Assembly: GCF_019599405.1 (NCBI RefSeq)
Contig: NZ_RKLQ01000001.1
Span: 186,001 to 250,000, forward strand
From: Haloarcula salinisoli
GTDB lineage: Archaea; Halobacteriota; Halobacteria; Halobacteriales; Haloarculaceae
Length of the DNA stretch: 64,000 bases
Direction of reading: 5' to 3'
Under the pieces are notes generated by a model that was given only the letters and a program-made list of their open reading frames with translations, did not search any database and was not told where the DNA came from. Positions 42,953 to 51,871 of the stretch are shown piece after piece. The translations under genes were made by a program, and so were the position numbers. Positions within the stretch are counted from its first letter, which is position 1; every line of letters begins with the position of its first letter.

Positions 42953-43251
42953 AGCTCGGCGGCGGTGTCGGCGTCGAGCTCCAGGTCCGACAGCTGGAGC
43001 TGTGTCGTCAGGTTCCGTTCGCGGGCCACGTCCAGCCACTCGGCGATAGAGCAGTCCGCTATCTGTGCGGCCTCGGCCGTGGAGACGTCCCCGGACTGGT
43101 ACCGTTCGACGGCGACCCGCACGCGCAGCGTCTCCAGACCCTCGCCGAGGGCCTTCCGGATGGTCGTCGACCGGTCCTCCGAGAGCAGGTCGGCCACGTC
43201 GTCGAGCTCCGCCTTCTCTTCGTCGCCGAGTCGTGCGCTAATGGTCGGCAT
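42949..43251 (-). CDS. UPF0175 family antitoxin-like protein
   Basis: 100 residues. A ribbon-helix-helix-like N-terminus (MPTISARLGDEEKAELDDVA) is followed by SLEERSTTIRKALGEGL-like helices and the UPF0175 pattern AVERYQSGDVSTAEAAQIA then CSIAEWLDVARER. UPF0175 proteins serve as partners of DUF3368 PIN toxins. Its stop overlaps the start of the PIN gene, so they are translated together. Confidence 0.82.
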   Translation of the reverse strand: MPTISARLGDEEKAELDDVADLLSEDRSTTIRKALGEGLETLRVRVAVERYQSGDVSTAEAAQIADCSIAEWLDVARERNLTTQLQLSDLELDADTAAEL

Positions 43252-43362
43252 CGTATACGTACTAATATATCGTATACATACATCAATGTAGGGGGCGACC
43301 CACGACGGCCGCGCTGTGCCGAACCGTCAACGCTTACCCGTCGGGGGCTCCCATGCATCCCA

Positions 43363-44199
43363 ATGAGCGACGACGCACGGGCGTTCGTGCCGGGCCACGT
43401 GACCGGCTTCTTCACCGTGGACCGGGGCGACGACCCGACGAAGACGGGCTCCCGCGGTGGCGGCATCGCGCTCTCGGACGGCGTCTCGGTGACGGTCGAA
43501 CCAGCCACCGAGACGACGGTCGAACTCAATGGCGAGGCGGTCGAGATGGACGCCGTCGAGCGCGTCCTTTCGGCACTGCGGGCAGAGGCACACGTCTCCG
43601 CCGAGACGCCGCTCCCGCTGGGCGCCGGCTTCGGCGTCTCCGGAGCGATGGCCCTCGGAACGGCGCTGGCGACCAACGCCGCCCTCGACCGCGGGCTCTC
43701 GTACAACGAACTCGTCACCATCGCCCATGGTGCGGACGTACAGGCGGGCACCGGGCTCGGCGACGTGGTCGCGCAGGCGCGGGGCGGGGTCCCGCTGCGG
43801 CTGGAACCCGGCGGCCCCCAGTACAACTACGTCGACGCCGTCCCCGAGCGGGCCCGCGTGGAGTACTACACGCTGGGCGAACTGTCGACGCCGGACGTCG
43901 TCGGCGGCGACACCGAGGCCCTGACGACCGCCGGCGAGCGCGCGCTCTCGATGGTCGTCAAAGAACCGACGCTGCCGACGGTCATGCGGGCAGCCCGGCA
44001 GTTCTCCCGCGAGGCGGAACTGCTGACCGACGACGTGGAGGCGGTCGTCGCGGACGTCATCGAGGCCGACGGCGACGCCGCGATGGCGATGCTGGGCGAG
44101 ACGGTGTTCGCGCTGGGGTCCGGGCTGACCGACGCCGGCTACGACGCCCGCTCGTGTGCGACCTACCCCGCGGGCGCGACGCTGGACAGCGAGGGGTGA
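43363..44199 (+). CDS. Pantoate kinase (GHMP kinase family)
   Basis: 278 residues. GHMP motifs are FVPGHVTGFFTVDRGDD at the N-terminus, TPLPLGAGFGVSGAMALGTA (ATP loop) and HGADVQAGTGLGDVVAQARG. This is the archaeal pantoate kinase, which phosphorylates pantoate to 4-phosphopantoate for coenzyme A. The next plus-strand gene encodes the second enzyme of the same archaea-specific route, which confirms the assignment. Confidence 0.92.
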   Translation: MSDDARAFVPGHVTGFFTVDRGDDPTKTGSRGGGIALSDGVSVTVEPATETTVELNGEAVEMDAVERVLSALRAEAHVSAETPLPLGAGFGVSGAMALGTALATNAALDRGLSYNELVTIAHGADVQAGTGLGDVVAQARGGVPLRLEPGGPQYNYVDAVPERARVEYYTLGELSTPDVVGGDTEALTTAGERALSMVVKEPTLPTVMRAARQFSREAELLTDDVEAVVADVIEADGDAAMAMLGETVFALGSGLTDAGYDARSCATYPAGATLDSEG

Positions 44200-44294
44200 C
44201 CGACGGACGCCCGGTGAATCGCCACACCGGAACCGTGCTATCTCGTGACGCAGGTACGGAGGACTTTTCTACACGTACCAACAGTAGGAAGCAT

Positions 44295-45038
44295 ATGAGC
44301 GACGACGTCGACGTGCCAGAGAGTCACCCGCGGTACGAGTCACTGCTGACTCGCCACCGCATCGAGGCGGGAGTCGATATGGGAATCACCTCCCGACAGG
44401 GGCTTATCGCACAGGGACGGGGCGAAGCGTACGATTACCTGCTGGGCGAGGAGACCATCGACAGCGCCGACCGGGCCGAGCGGGCGGCCGCCGCGTACCT
44501 CCTCTCGGCGGAACACGCGGTCATCTCGGTCAACGGCAACGCCGCGGCGCTCGTTCCGGGTGAACTGGTCGAGCTGAGCGAGGTGACGGGGGCCGACCTC
44601 GAAGTGAACCTGTTCAACCGGACCGAGGAGCGCATCGAACGCATCGCCGAGTATCTCAAGCAGCACGGCGCCGAGGCGGTCAGGGGACTGACCGCCGACG
44701 GTCGGATTCCGGGGCTGGACCACGAGCGCGCGAAGGTCGACGCCGACGGCATCGGCGACGCCGACGTGGTGCTGGTTCCCCTAGAGGACGGCGACCGCGC
44801 CGAGGCGCTGGGCGAGATGGGCAAGACCGAACTCGTCGTCGACCTCAACCCCCTCTCGCGGTCGGCACAGGTCGCGACGGTCCCTATCGTCGACAACATC
44901 ATCCGGGCTATTCCGGCCATCACCGAGCACGCGCGAGAGCTGCACGAGGACCGGGACGCACAGCGGACGGCCATCGACAGTTTCGACGCCAGTACGGCGC
45001 TTACCGACGCCGAAGCGGCGATTCGAGGGGGTGCCTGA
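44295..45038 (+). CDS. 4-phosphopantoate--beta-alanine ligase (phosphopantothenate synthetase)
   Basis: 247 residues. Family signatures include HPRYESLLTRHRIEAGVDMG, then GLIAQGRGEAYDYLLGE, FNRTEERIERIAEYL and VDLNPLSRSAQVATVPIVDN. It joins 4-phosphopantoate and beta-alanine using ATP. It follows pantoate kinase with a 95-bp spacer and precedes the double AAA+ ATPase by 1 bp. Confidence 0.92.
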   Translation: MSDDVDVPESHPRYESLLTRHRIEAGVDMGITSRQGLIAQGRGEAYDYLLGEETIDSADRAERAAAAYLLSAEHAVISVNGNAAALVPGELVELSEVTGADLEVNLFNRTEERIERIAEYLKQHGAEAVRGLTADGRIPGLDHERAKVDADGIGDADVVLVPLEDGDRAEALGEMGKTELVVDLNPLSRSAQVATVPIVDNIIRAIPAITEHARELHEDRDAQRTAIDSFDASTALTDAEAAIRGGA

Positions 45039-45039
45039 G

Positions 45040-47610
45040 ATGGGGCTGGCACCGTACATCTACACCGACCGCCGTCTCCCCGACGAGGAGACGGTCCGGG
45101 AGACGCTTTCCGGGCGGTCGCTGACGAAGTTTGGTGACGACGAACAGCTCGAACGCCTCCATCGGGTGTTCTACCCGGTCTTCCGCGTCGAGTACCGCTA
45201 CGAGACCGACGAAGGGCAGTTGTTCGGGACGGAGGAGAAGACGGCCACGGCGCTACTGGACGGCTTATGGGAGGACAACGACGCCGAGCTGTCCCGGTAC
45301 GCCGAGGGGACCGACGAGCTGGTCCGGCGGGCGACCAACGACTACGACTTCGGTGCCAACACGCCCAATCTCGGCCGGTCGGTCCTCATGCAGTTCCAGG
45401 TGCCGACCGACGAGGCCGAGTCACTGCTCCCGCGACGTATCGAGGAGTACCGCGAGCAGCGGGGCACCACTGCCAACGTCTTCCTGCGGAAGCTTCGGGA
45501 GTCGTACGGCCTCCCCGGTGATTTCGACCCCGAGGGGTTCGGCGGGGTCACCGGCATCGAACGCTGTTACCTCCCGTTCTGGCTCGCCGAGTTCCACTCG
45601 CCGCATTCGGACGACATCGCGCTGGTCTCCTTCCGCGACCCGGAGTCGTCGGCCGAGGAGATGCGCCAGCACGGCTGGCTCTCGGCCTTCGTCAGCGAGC
45701 AGCCCCGGCGGCTGGCCACGTTCGGCTACGAGGCCGACCCAGACCGCGTCGAGCGGGCGATTCGTGAGCGCATCGGGCAGACGGGCGGTGGCGCCGGTGG
45801 CAGCGGAGAGAGCACTTCCGGTGGCAGCGGTGGCGAGCCAACCGGCGAGGGCTCCTCGGGTGCCCCGACGGTCAACCGCCAGGGCGCGAGTGACGGCCAG
45901 TCCGACGGCGAACCCGAGGTCGTCCAGCCCGACGGCGTCGATATGGAGGCCGAGAGCGTCGTCGACCCGGACCCCGACCGAAGTTTCGCCGACGTCGGCG
46001 GGATGAGCGACCTGCTCGATACGCTCAACCACAAGGTCGTCCGCCCGCTGGCGGACCCCGATGCCTTCGAAGAGTACGGCATCGGCGTCGTCAACGGCGT
46101 CTTGCTGCACGGCCCGCCGGGCTGTGGGAAGACCCACGTCGCCGGCGCGCTGGCCGGCGAGGTCGACCACGCCTTCATCGAGGTCAGCCCCTCCGACGTG
46201 ACGAGCAAGTACATGGGCGAACCGGCCCAGAAGGTCGAGGAGCTGTTCGCCATCGCGCGAGCGAACGCCCCCTGTGTGCTGTTCATCGACGAGATAGACG
46301 GTATCGCCGGCGACCGCGACGGCGACTCGAACATGAACTCCAGCGAGCAGCAGCTGGTGAACCAGCTCCTGACCGAACTGGAGGGCATCGCCGAGGAGGA
46401 CGTCGTCGTCCTCGGTGCGACGAACCTCGTCGACGACGTCGACGGGGCCATCCGCCGGTCGGGCCGCTTCGACGAGCGCGTCGAGGTGCCCGAGCCCGAC
46501 GCCGAGGCCCGCCGGTCGATTCTCAAGCTCCACCTGGCCGGCCGGCCCACCGCCGAGGACCTGGACCTCGAACCCGTCGTCGAGGCGACCGCGGGCTACG
46601 CCGCCAGCGATCTCGAACTGCTGGCCGAGAACGCCGCTCGGGCGGCGCTGCGGGAGGACGCCCCGATCGGGACCGACCACCTGCAGGCCGAAGCCGAGGA
46701 GTCCTCGACGAGCATCCCGGACTGGATAGACCCGGCCGACGCCGCCGAGGGCGGGGTCGTCCAGCCGGACGGCGTCGACCTGCAGGCGACGAACCTCGTC
46801 GAGCCCGAGCCCGGCCGCGATTTCACCTCCGTCGGCGGGATGGAGGAGCTGAAAGAGCGCCTCCAGAACACCGTCATCGAGCCGGTCCAGAACAGCGAGG
46901 CCTACGACGAGTACGGCATCGACGTGCTCTCTGGCCTCCTGCTCTACGGCCCGCCGGGCTGTGGGAAGACTCACCTCGCGGGCGCGCTGGCTGGTGAACT
47001 CGGCCACAGCTTCATCGAGGTGACGCCAGCGGACCTCTCCAGCAAGTGGATGGGCGAACCGGCCAGCAACGTCGCCGACCTGTTCGAAATCGCGCGGGCG
47101 AACGCACCGTGTATCCTCTTCATCGACGAGATAGACGGCGTCGCCGGCTCCCGGCGCGGGTCGACCAGCGACAACCAGCAACAGCTTGTCAACCAGCTCC
47201 TGACCGAGGTCGAGGGCGCCGCCGAACACGACGTCGTGACGGTGGGTGCGACCAACTTCGTCGAGGACGTCGACAGCGCGCTGCGCCGCTCGGGCCGCTT
47301 CGACGAGCGTGTGGAGGTGCCGCCGCCGGACGCGACAGCCCGCCGGCAGATTCTGGAGATTCACCTCTCGGACCGCCCCATCGCCGACGACATCGATTGG
47401 GACGCCGTTATCGAACCGACCGAGGGCTACGCCGCCAGCGACATCGAGCTGCTGGCCGAGGACGCCGCCCGCCACGCGCTGCGGGACGGCTCCGAGATAC
47501 AGCAGCAACATCTGGAGACGGCGGTGTGGGAGACCCACTCCAGCATCGAGGACTGGGGCGAGGCCGACCGCTACGCGGAGAACGACCTCACGTCAGAACT
47601 GGGACGCTAG
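45040..47610 (+). CDS. Double AAA+ ATPase (Cdc48-like) with unrecognised N-terminal domain
   Basis: 856 residues. Two tandem AAA+ modules, each introduced by VVQPDGVD, have Walker A GPPGCGKTH (about 358 and 637), Walker B VLFIDEIDG or ILFIDEIDG, and RRSGRFDERVEVP with Arg finger. The N-terminal 245 residues (APYIYTDRRLPDEETVRETL, then VFYPVFRVEYRYETDEGQLF) are not the Cdc48 N domain. A Gly/Ser-rich linker (about 248-290) follows. It begins 1 bp after the CoA gene stop. A protein-unfolding or membrane-linked role is inferred only from the AAA+ class. Confidence 0.85.
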   Translation: MGLAPYIYTDRRLPDEETVRETLSGRSLTKFGDDEQLERLHRVFYPVFRVEYRYETDEGQLFGTEEKTATALLDGLWEDNDAELSRYAEGTDELVRRATNDYDFGANTPNLGRSVLMQFQVPTDEAESLLPRRIEEYREQRGTTANVFLRKLRESYGLPGDFDPEGFGGVTGIERCYLPFWLAEFHSPHSDDIALVSFRDPESSAEEMRQHGWLSAFVSEQPRRLATFGYEADPDRVERAIRERIGQTGGGAGGSGESTSGGSGGEPTGEGSSGAPTVNRQGASDGQSDGEPEVVQPDGVDMEAESVVDPDPDRSFADVGGMSDLLDTLNHKVVRPLADPDAFEEYGIGVVNGVLLHGPPGCGKTHVAGALAGEVDHAFIEVSPSDVTSKYMGEPAQKVEELFAIARANAPCVLFIDEIDGIAGDRDGDSNMNSSEQQLVNQLLTELEGIAEEDVVVLGATNLVDDVDGAIRRSGRFDERVEVPEPDAEARRSILKLHLAGRPTAEDLDLEPVVEATAGYAASDLELLAENAARAALREDAPIGTDHLQAEAEESSTSIPDWIDPADAAEGGVVQPDGVDLQATNLVEPEPGRDFTSVGGMEELKERLQNTVIEPVQNSEAYDEYGIDVLSGLLLYGPPGCGKTHLAGALAGELGHSFIEVTPADLSSKWMGEPASNVADLFEIARANAPCILFIDEIDGVAGSRRGSTSDNQQQLVNQLLTEVEGAAEHDVVTVGATNFVEDVDSALRRSGRFDERVEVPPPDATARRQILEIHLSDRPIADDIDWDAVIEPTEGYAASDIELLAEDAARHALRDGSEIQQQHLETAVWETHSSIEDWGEADRYAENDLTSELGR

Positions 47611-47802
47611 CCCCGCTTCGACGGCTGGCGACCGCGCGGCGACGCTCGCGACGACACCCGAACAAAACGCCGCGAGACCGGCTGCGCCCGCCACGTCGGT
47701 CCGCCCCCATTGCCCGTCGTCATCTGCTACCGTGAGCAGTACCGTGACGCTGATTGCACCCGAGAGAACGCCGTTGATGAGCGACTTCTGCCAGTGGTTC
47801 AT
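47593..47802 (-). CDS. Small membrane protein, paralogue 1
   Basis: 69 residues from the ATG reading MNHWQKSLINGVLSG. One or two hydrophobic helices and the motif ADDDGQWGRTDVAGAAGLAA are shared with the gene at 49783-49959. It overlaps the 3' end of the AAA+ gene by 18 bp in convergent orientation. Function unknown. Confidence 0.6.
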   Translation of the reverse strand: MNHWQKSLINGVLSGAISVTVLLTVADDDGQWGRTDVAGAAGLAAFCSGVVASVAARSPAVEAGLASQF

Positions 47803-47862
47803 ACGAACACGTATGGGTGCTGACATCTAGTGCCTTGTGCCGGTCCCGCTGGCGACGCCCCG

Positions 47863-48693
47863 CTAGTAGTCTCCCAGCACACCCAGTTTCCGTGCCCGTC
47901 GCGTCGTGTACTGGAAGACCAGATAGCCGCCGCCCAGATAGCCGACCGCAGTGGCAAGCAGTAGCCCGAGGTCGGCGGGGGAAAACTCCCAGAGCCGCGT
48001 CCCGTCCAGCATCGCACGCTGGAGCAAGGCGCTGCCGTGGGCCAGCGGCAGCGCCCGCGTCCAGCCCAGTTCGAACACGGGCGCTGAGATGAGCACGATG
48101 AACCCGAACTGCAGGAGGTTCAGCCAGTTGCCGACCTGCTTGTACAGCACGGTGATTCCACCCGCGGCAAAGCCAAGCCCCAGCACCGAGACGATACTGA
48201 GCCCGGCGATAGTGACCACTGTGAAGACGTTCAGACTGAGTGTGGTGCCGGTGACGAGTATCATCACGAACAGGATGAACGTCGACGTGAGGAAGGTTCG
48301 GACGAGCTTCGCGACGCCTTTCAGCAGCGCGACGGGCGCGAAGCCAAAGGGCGTCATCACGTGTCGTTCCAGAGTCCCCCACTGGACCTCGCTCCCGATA
48401 TCGTTCGAAATCGAGGAGTAGGCGCCGACCGAGAGCGTCCAGAGGAAGTAGCCGACAATGATGCCCTCGATGGAGTCGGTGAGCGCCCGGCCGGCGACCA
48501 TCCGGCCGCCGTAGAACAGCAGGCCGAAGAAAAACAACGCGATGACGATGCCGCCGACGGCGTTGGCCGGATAGCGAACGAAGACGAGGTACTCACGGTA
48601 GAGGACGGCCCGGACGAGGTGATAATAACCCGCTGGGCGGGGCCCGTCGCCGTCGGACGAGCTCGCCGGTCCGTCGCCGCTGTGCGAACTCAT
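47863..48693 (-). CDS. ABC-2 type exporter permease
   Basis: 276 residues with six membrane helices in the ABC-2 pattern: REYLVFVRYPANAVGGIVIA, GYFLWTLSVGAYSSISNDIG, the FGFAPVALLKGVAKLVRTFL helix, and others up to YLGGGYLVFQY. It lies downstream of, and overlaps by 4 bp with, its ATP-binding partner. The substrate is not evident; possible roles include lipid, polysaccharide or drug export. Confidence 0.88.
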   Translation of the reverse strand: MSSHSGDGPASSSDGDGPRPAGYYHLVRAVLYREYLVFVRYPANAVGGIVIALFFFGLLFYGGRMVAGRALTDSIEGIIVGYFLWTLSVGAYSSISNDIGSEVQWGTLERHVMTPFGFAPVALLKGVAKLVRTFLTSTFILFVMILVTGTTLSLNVFTVVTIAGLSIVSVLGLGFAAGGITVLYKQVGNWLNLLQFGFIVLISAPVFELGWTRALPLAHGSALLQRAMLDGTRLWEFSPADLGLLLATAVGYLGGGYLVFQYTTRRARKLGVLGDY

Positions 48694-49739
48694 CGTCTCC
48701 CCCCGGTAATCTCGACGAACACGTCTTCGAGGTCCGGTTCGACGGTCGTCACCTCTTCCAGTGTCACGTCGTGGTTCCGCAGGTGTGCCATCAGCGCGTA
48801 GAGGTCGTCGCTGTCGGCCCGCACCTCGAGGCGTGTGTCGGCCCCACGGCGCTCGATAGTCGTGACGGTGAACCGCTCGCGCAACGCCGCCGTCAGTGTC
48901 TCGTCGAAGTCACCGCTCGTCAACTGGACGGTGTGGGTGTCGTCGGTCCGGGCGAGCGCGTCGACGCTGTCGTCGGCCACAATCGACCCCTCCGAGACGA
49001 TGACGACGCGGTCACACACCGTCTCGACGACGTCCATATCGTGGCTGCTGAGCACCACCGTGAGTTCCTCCTCGGTCGCGAGCCGCCGGAGTTCCCGCTG
49101 GAGGGTGCGAGAGCTCTCTACGTCCAGACCCAGCGTCGGTTCGTCCAGGAAGACGACGTCCGCGCCGCCGGCCAGCACGCTCGCGAGCGAGACCTTCTGT
49201 TTCATCCCCCGCGAGAGGTCACGGACCGCCACGTCGGCCTTCGCCGTGAGGTCCAGCCGCTCCAGCAGCCGGTCGTGGCGCGCCGCGACGGAGTCGGGGT
49301 CCACGCCGCTGATGGTCGCGAAGTACCGGAGGTTCTCCCGGACGGTGAGCCGCCAGTAGTCGTTTCGGGCCCCCTCGAGCATCGCGTCGACCTGCGCGTA
49401 GGCGGCCCGCGGGTCCGCACGCGTGTCGATGCCGCCGATATGGACGCTGCCTTCGTCGGGCAGTACCATCCCGAGAACGCACTTGATGAGCGTCGTCTTG
49501 CCGGCGCCGTTGGGCCCGAGAAGCCCGACGATGGAGCCCCGCTCGATGGCGACGGAGACGCCGTCGACGGCCGTCACCGCGTCCTCGCCCGTCCCGAAGG
49601 TCTTCCGGAGCCCGTCTACGGCGACGGCGGGGGGCTCCGTTTCGCCGTTCCCGTGTTCCTCGCGGGTCCCAGTGTCCGACCGTGCGGCCGAGTCGTCCGC
49701 AGCACCGTCCCGTACGACCCCGTCCTCTCGGGTTGTCAT
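48690..49739 (-). CDS. ABC transporter ATP-binding protein
   Basis: 349 residues from the ATG reading MTTREDGVVRD; a GTG 6 bp upstream is possible. Walker A GLLGPNGAGKTTLIKCVLG, signature LSRGMKQKVSLASVL and Walker B VVFLDEPTLGLD are intact. The C-terminal extension (about 260-349) is a DrrA/CcmA-like regulatory domain. It overlaps its permease. Together they form a two-gene exporter flanked by two paralogous small membrane proteins. Confidence 0.92.
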   Translation of the reverse strand: MTTREDGVVRDGAADDSAARSDTGTREEHGNGETEPPAVAVDGLRKTFGTGEDAVTAVDGVSVAIERGSIVGLLGPNGAGKTTLIKCVLGMVLPDEGSVHIGGIDTRADPRAAYAQVDAMLEGARNDYWRLTVRENLRYFATISGVDPDSVAARHDRLLERLDLTAKADVAVRDLSRGMKQKVSLASVLAGGADVVFLDEPTLGLDVESSRTLQRELRRLATEEELTVVLSSHDMDVVETVCDRVVIVSEGSIVADDSVDALARTDDTHTVQLTSGDFDETLTAALRERFTVTTIERRGADTRLEVRADSDDLYALMAHLRNHDVTLEEVTTVEPDLEDVFVEITGGRR

Positions 49740-49782
49740 CGGCACGGCTAGGGCGCCGAGATGGATAAGCTACAGCCGCGCG

Positions 49783-49959
49783 CTACTTCGCGAAGTAGCT
49801 GGTGAACAGCCCGGAGAAAAAGCCCGAGATGCCGGCGGCCAGGGCCATATCGGAGAGGTCCCACGGACCGTCGTCGTCGTCGGCCATCCAGACCGTGATA
49901 GCGACGCTGATTACGAGCGAGACGACACCGTTGACGAGATGGTCTTTCCACTGACCCAT
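49783..49959 (-). CDS. Small membrane protein, paralogue 2
   Basis: 58 residues from the ATG reading MGQWKDHLVNGVVSL. The pattern ADDDDGPWDLSDMALAAGIS and a hydrophobic helix match paralogue 1 at 47593-47802. The pair brackets the ABC exporter genes, both on the minus strand. This one lies upstream of the ATPase, about 40 bp away. Function unknown. Confidence 0.6.
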   Translation of the reverse strand: MGQWKDHLVNGVVSLVISVAITVWMADDDDGPWDLSDMALAAGISGFFSGLFTSYFAK

Positions 49960-50037
49960 GCCGACACGGTACGTGGTGGCCCCTATAGTCAGTTGTGCCG
50001 TCGAGAGGGTCTTCCGTGACAGTCCCGTACATCTGGT

Positions 50038-50643
50038 ATGCCCCTCTCGGACCGCGAGCGGTCGAAGCTCGACTCGGGCGACGACACTGCGTTCTACGAT
50101 AGCCCCCGGTTCGTGACCCACGCCGACGACCCCTTCCAGACGCGACTGACCGAGCTGTACGCCGACGTGCTCGAACCGGGCGACCGCGTCCTCGACGCGA
50201 TGAGTAGCTGGGTGTCCCATCTCCCGACGTATTCCTTCGAGCGCGTCGTCGGCCACGGCCTCAACGAGGCCGAACTCGCCGAGAACGACCGGCTTGACGA
50301 GTGGTTCCTGCAGGATTTTAACCGCGACCAGTCGCTCCCGCTTGCCGAGGACAGTTGCGACGCGGTTCTGTGTGCGCTGTCGGTCCAGTATCTCCAGTAT
50401 CCCGAGGCGGTCTTCTCGGAGTTCGCTCGCGTGCTCGCGCCGGCGGGTGTCCTCGTCGTGACCTTCACCAACCGGATGTTTCCTACGAAGGCGGTCCGGG
50501 CGTGGCGCACGGCGTCGATGGACGGCCGGGCCAGCCTCGTCGATTCGTACTGTCGGGCCGCGGGCCTCACCGTGACTGACGTGTACCGCGAACAGCCTGG
50601 ACAGGACCCCTTCTACGCCGTCCTCGCGCGACAGGAGAGCTAA
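50038..50643 (+). CDS. SAM-dependent methyltransferase-like protein
   Basis: 201 residues. A Rossmann-type class I fold is suggested by EPGDRVLDAMSSWVSHLP (motif I region, unusual, without G-x-G-x-G), VVGHGLNEAELAEN, then AVLCALSVQYLQYPEAVFSE and VLAPAGVLVVTFTNRM. The altered motif I raises doubt about SAM binding. Monocistronic; substrate unknown. Confidence 0.75.
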   Translation: MPLSDRERSKLDSGDDTAFYDSPRFVTHADDPFQTRLTELYADVLEPGDRVLDAMSSWVSHLPTYSFERVVGHGLNEAELAENDRLDEWFLQDFNRDQSLPLAEDSCDAVLCALSVQYLQYPEAVFSEFARVLAPAGVLVVTFTNRMFPTKAVRAWRTASMDGRASLVDSYCRAAGLTVTDVYREQPGQDPFYAVLARQES

Positions 50644-50651
50644 GGCGCCGG

Positions 50652-50969
50652 CTACCCGTCACAGCAGACGGTGTAGCGGACCTCGCTGTCGAGTAGCGAC
50701 CCGATTCGCTCGGTCAGGGCGTCGACGGTCTCGAACGGCCCGAACTTGCTCACGGTGGCGCCGTCGGCCGCGAGTTCGAGCGTCCAGTGGTCGACGCCCG
50801 CCGGGCCGTCCCGGCGATGGACGACGAGCCGGCGGTCCGGGAGGGCGACTGTCACCTGGTCCGTCGAGTCCTCACTGAGGGCCCACTCGACGCCGTCACC
50901 GAGACGCTCCGCCACCGTCGTTTCGATTCGAGCGGTGAGGTCTCCGTCGGCCGTCGCGCCATCCGTCAT
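50652..50969 (-). CDS. Conserved haloarchaeal protein of unknown function
   Basis: 105 residues from the ATG reading MTDGATADGDLTARIE. It looks like an alpha/beta domain with VTVALPDRRLVVHRRDG and DHWTLELAADGATVSKFGPF, ending in a Cys pair (VRYTVCCDG). No membrane helix or signal. I do not recognise the family. Confidence 0.6.
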   Translation of the reverse strand: MTDGATADGDLTARIETTVAERLGDGVEWALSEDSTDQVTVALPDRRLVVHRRDGPAGVDHWTLELAADGATVSKFGPFETVDALTERIGSLLDSEVRYTVCCDG

Positions 50970-51046
50970 ACCCCGACTCGGCGCTCGCAGGGGGAAAACG
51001 TCACGGTGGGATGCCTTCTTGTCCGCCGGGCCCCTCAGTCCAGCTA

Positions 51047-51841
51047 ATGCCCGTCTATCCCTCGGTCCGCGACCACGCCGTTTCCCTGTGCGAGCGGGCC
51101 GGCTACGACGTGACGGTCCGGCCCGAACGGAGCCTCGACGGCCCGCCGGCGCTGGCCGAGCCGACCGCCGACGCCGTGGGGCTCGTCGAGCCCAGCGACC
51201 CCCGTCCCGTCGCCATCGAACCGCTGACGGAGGCCGATATCGGCCCCGCGGGGCTGGTCCCGCGCTTTGCCGACGCCCTCCGCGAGGACCGCGACTGCCT
51301 CTTCGTCGTCCCCTCCACCGAGGATACCGGGACGACGCTGACCCAGGTCGTCGCCACGGTGCTTGGCGAGCCGGCCTGTGTCGCCGCCGACGAGCCCGAC
51401 GGTCGGCAGTTCTACAAGGGCCCCGACCGGGTGCCCCTGTCGGACGGCAGCTACGCCTGCGCCCGCGCCCCGGCGTCGGACCTCCAGTGGCGCGAGGTCC
51501 GCGTCGACGAGGGGCGGCCGCGGCTGGAGCTCTCCGTCGGCACCGAAATCGTCGCCGTCTTCGAGCACGTCGACGCGCTCGCCGCGCCGGAACGGCACGC
51601 CTTCCAGTACGCCTATCGGCGGGCCGACGACGGCCGCTTCGAGGTGACCGAGGGCGACGAGGTCGTCGAGCGGTTCCCCGGCCCGACGGCGATGCGCCGG
51701 GGCGGCTACGCGCCGGTCCCGATGCCGCTCGTCCCGGAACACCTCCTGCCCGAGGATGCGGACCGCTCCCGGTGGGCCGTCTGCCAGCCCGACGGCGGCG
51801 CGGATATCCTGACCGAAGCCGGGCTGGTCGCCTGGGCATAG
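51047..51841 (+). CDS. Conserved haloarchaeal protein of unknown function
   Basis: 264 residues from the ATG reading MPVYPSVRDHAVSLC. An N-terminal alpha/beta part (YDVTVRPERSLDGPP, CLFVVPSTEDTGTTLTQVVA) is followed by an acidic beta-rich part (FQYAYRRADDGRFEVTEGDE). It may belong to a haloarchaea-specific family; no catalytic residues or signal are visible. Divergent from the small gene at 50652-50969. Confidence 0.65.
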   Translation: MPVYPSVRDHAVSLCERAGYDVTVRPERSLDGPPALAEPTADAVGLVEPSDPRPVAIEPLTEADIGPAGLVPRFADALREDRDCLFVVPSTEDTGTTLTQVVATVLGEPACVAADEPDGRQFYKGPDRVPLSDGSYACARAPASDLQWREVRVDEGRPRLELSVGTEIVAVFEHVDALAAPERHAFQYAYRRADDGRFEVTEGDEVVERFPGPTAMRRGGYAPVPMPLVPEHLLPEDADRSRWAVCQPDGGADILTEAGLVAWA

Positions 51842-51871
51842 GATACTACCGAACGAGCGGAGACCTGCCGA

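Noticed and set aside
45421-47538. A 705-codon open frame antisense to the double AAA+ gene
   Set aside because: It mirrors the third-position GC bias of the real gene on the other strand; the product lacks domains, while the sense frame has complete AAA+ motifs.
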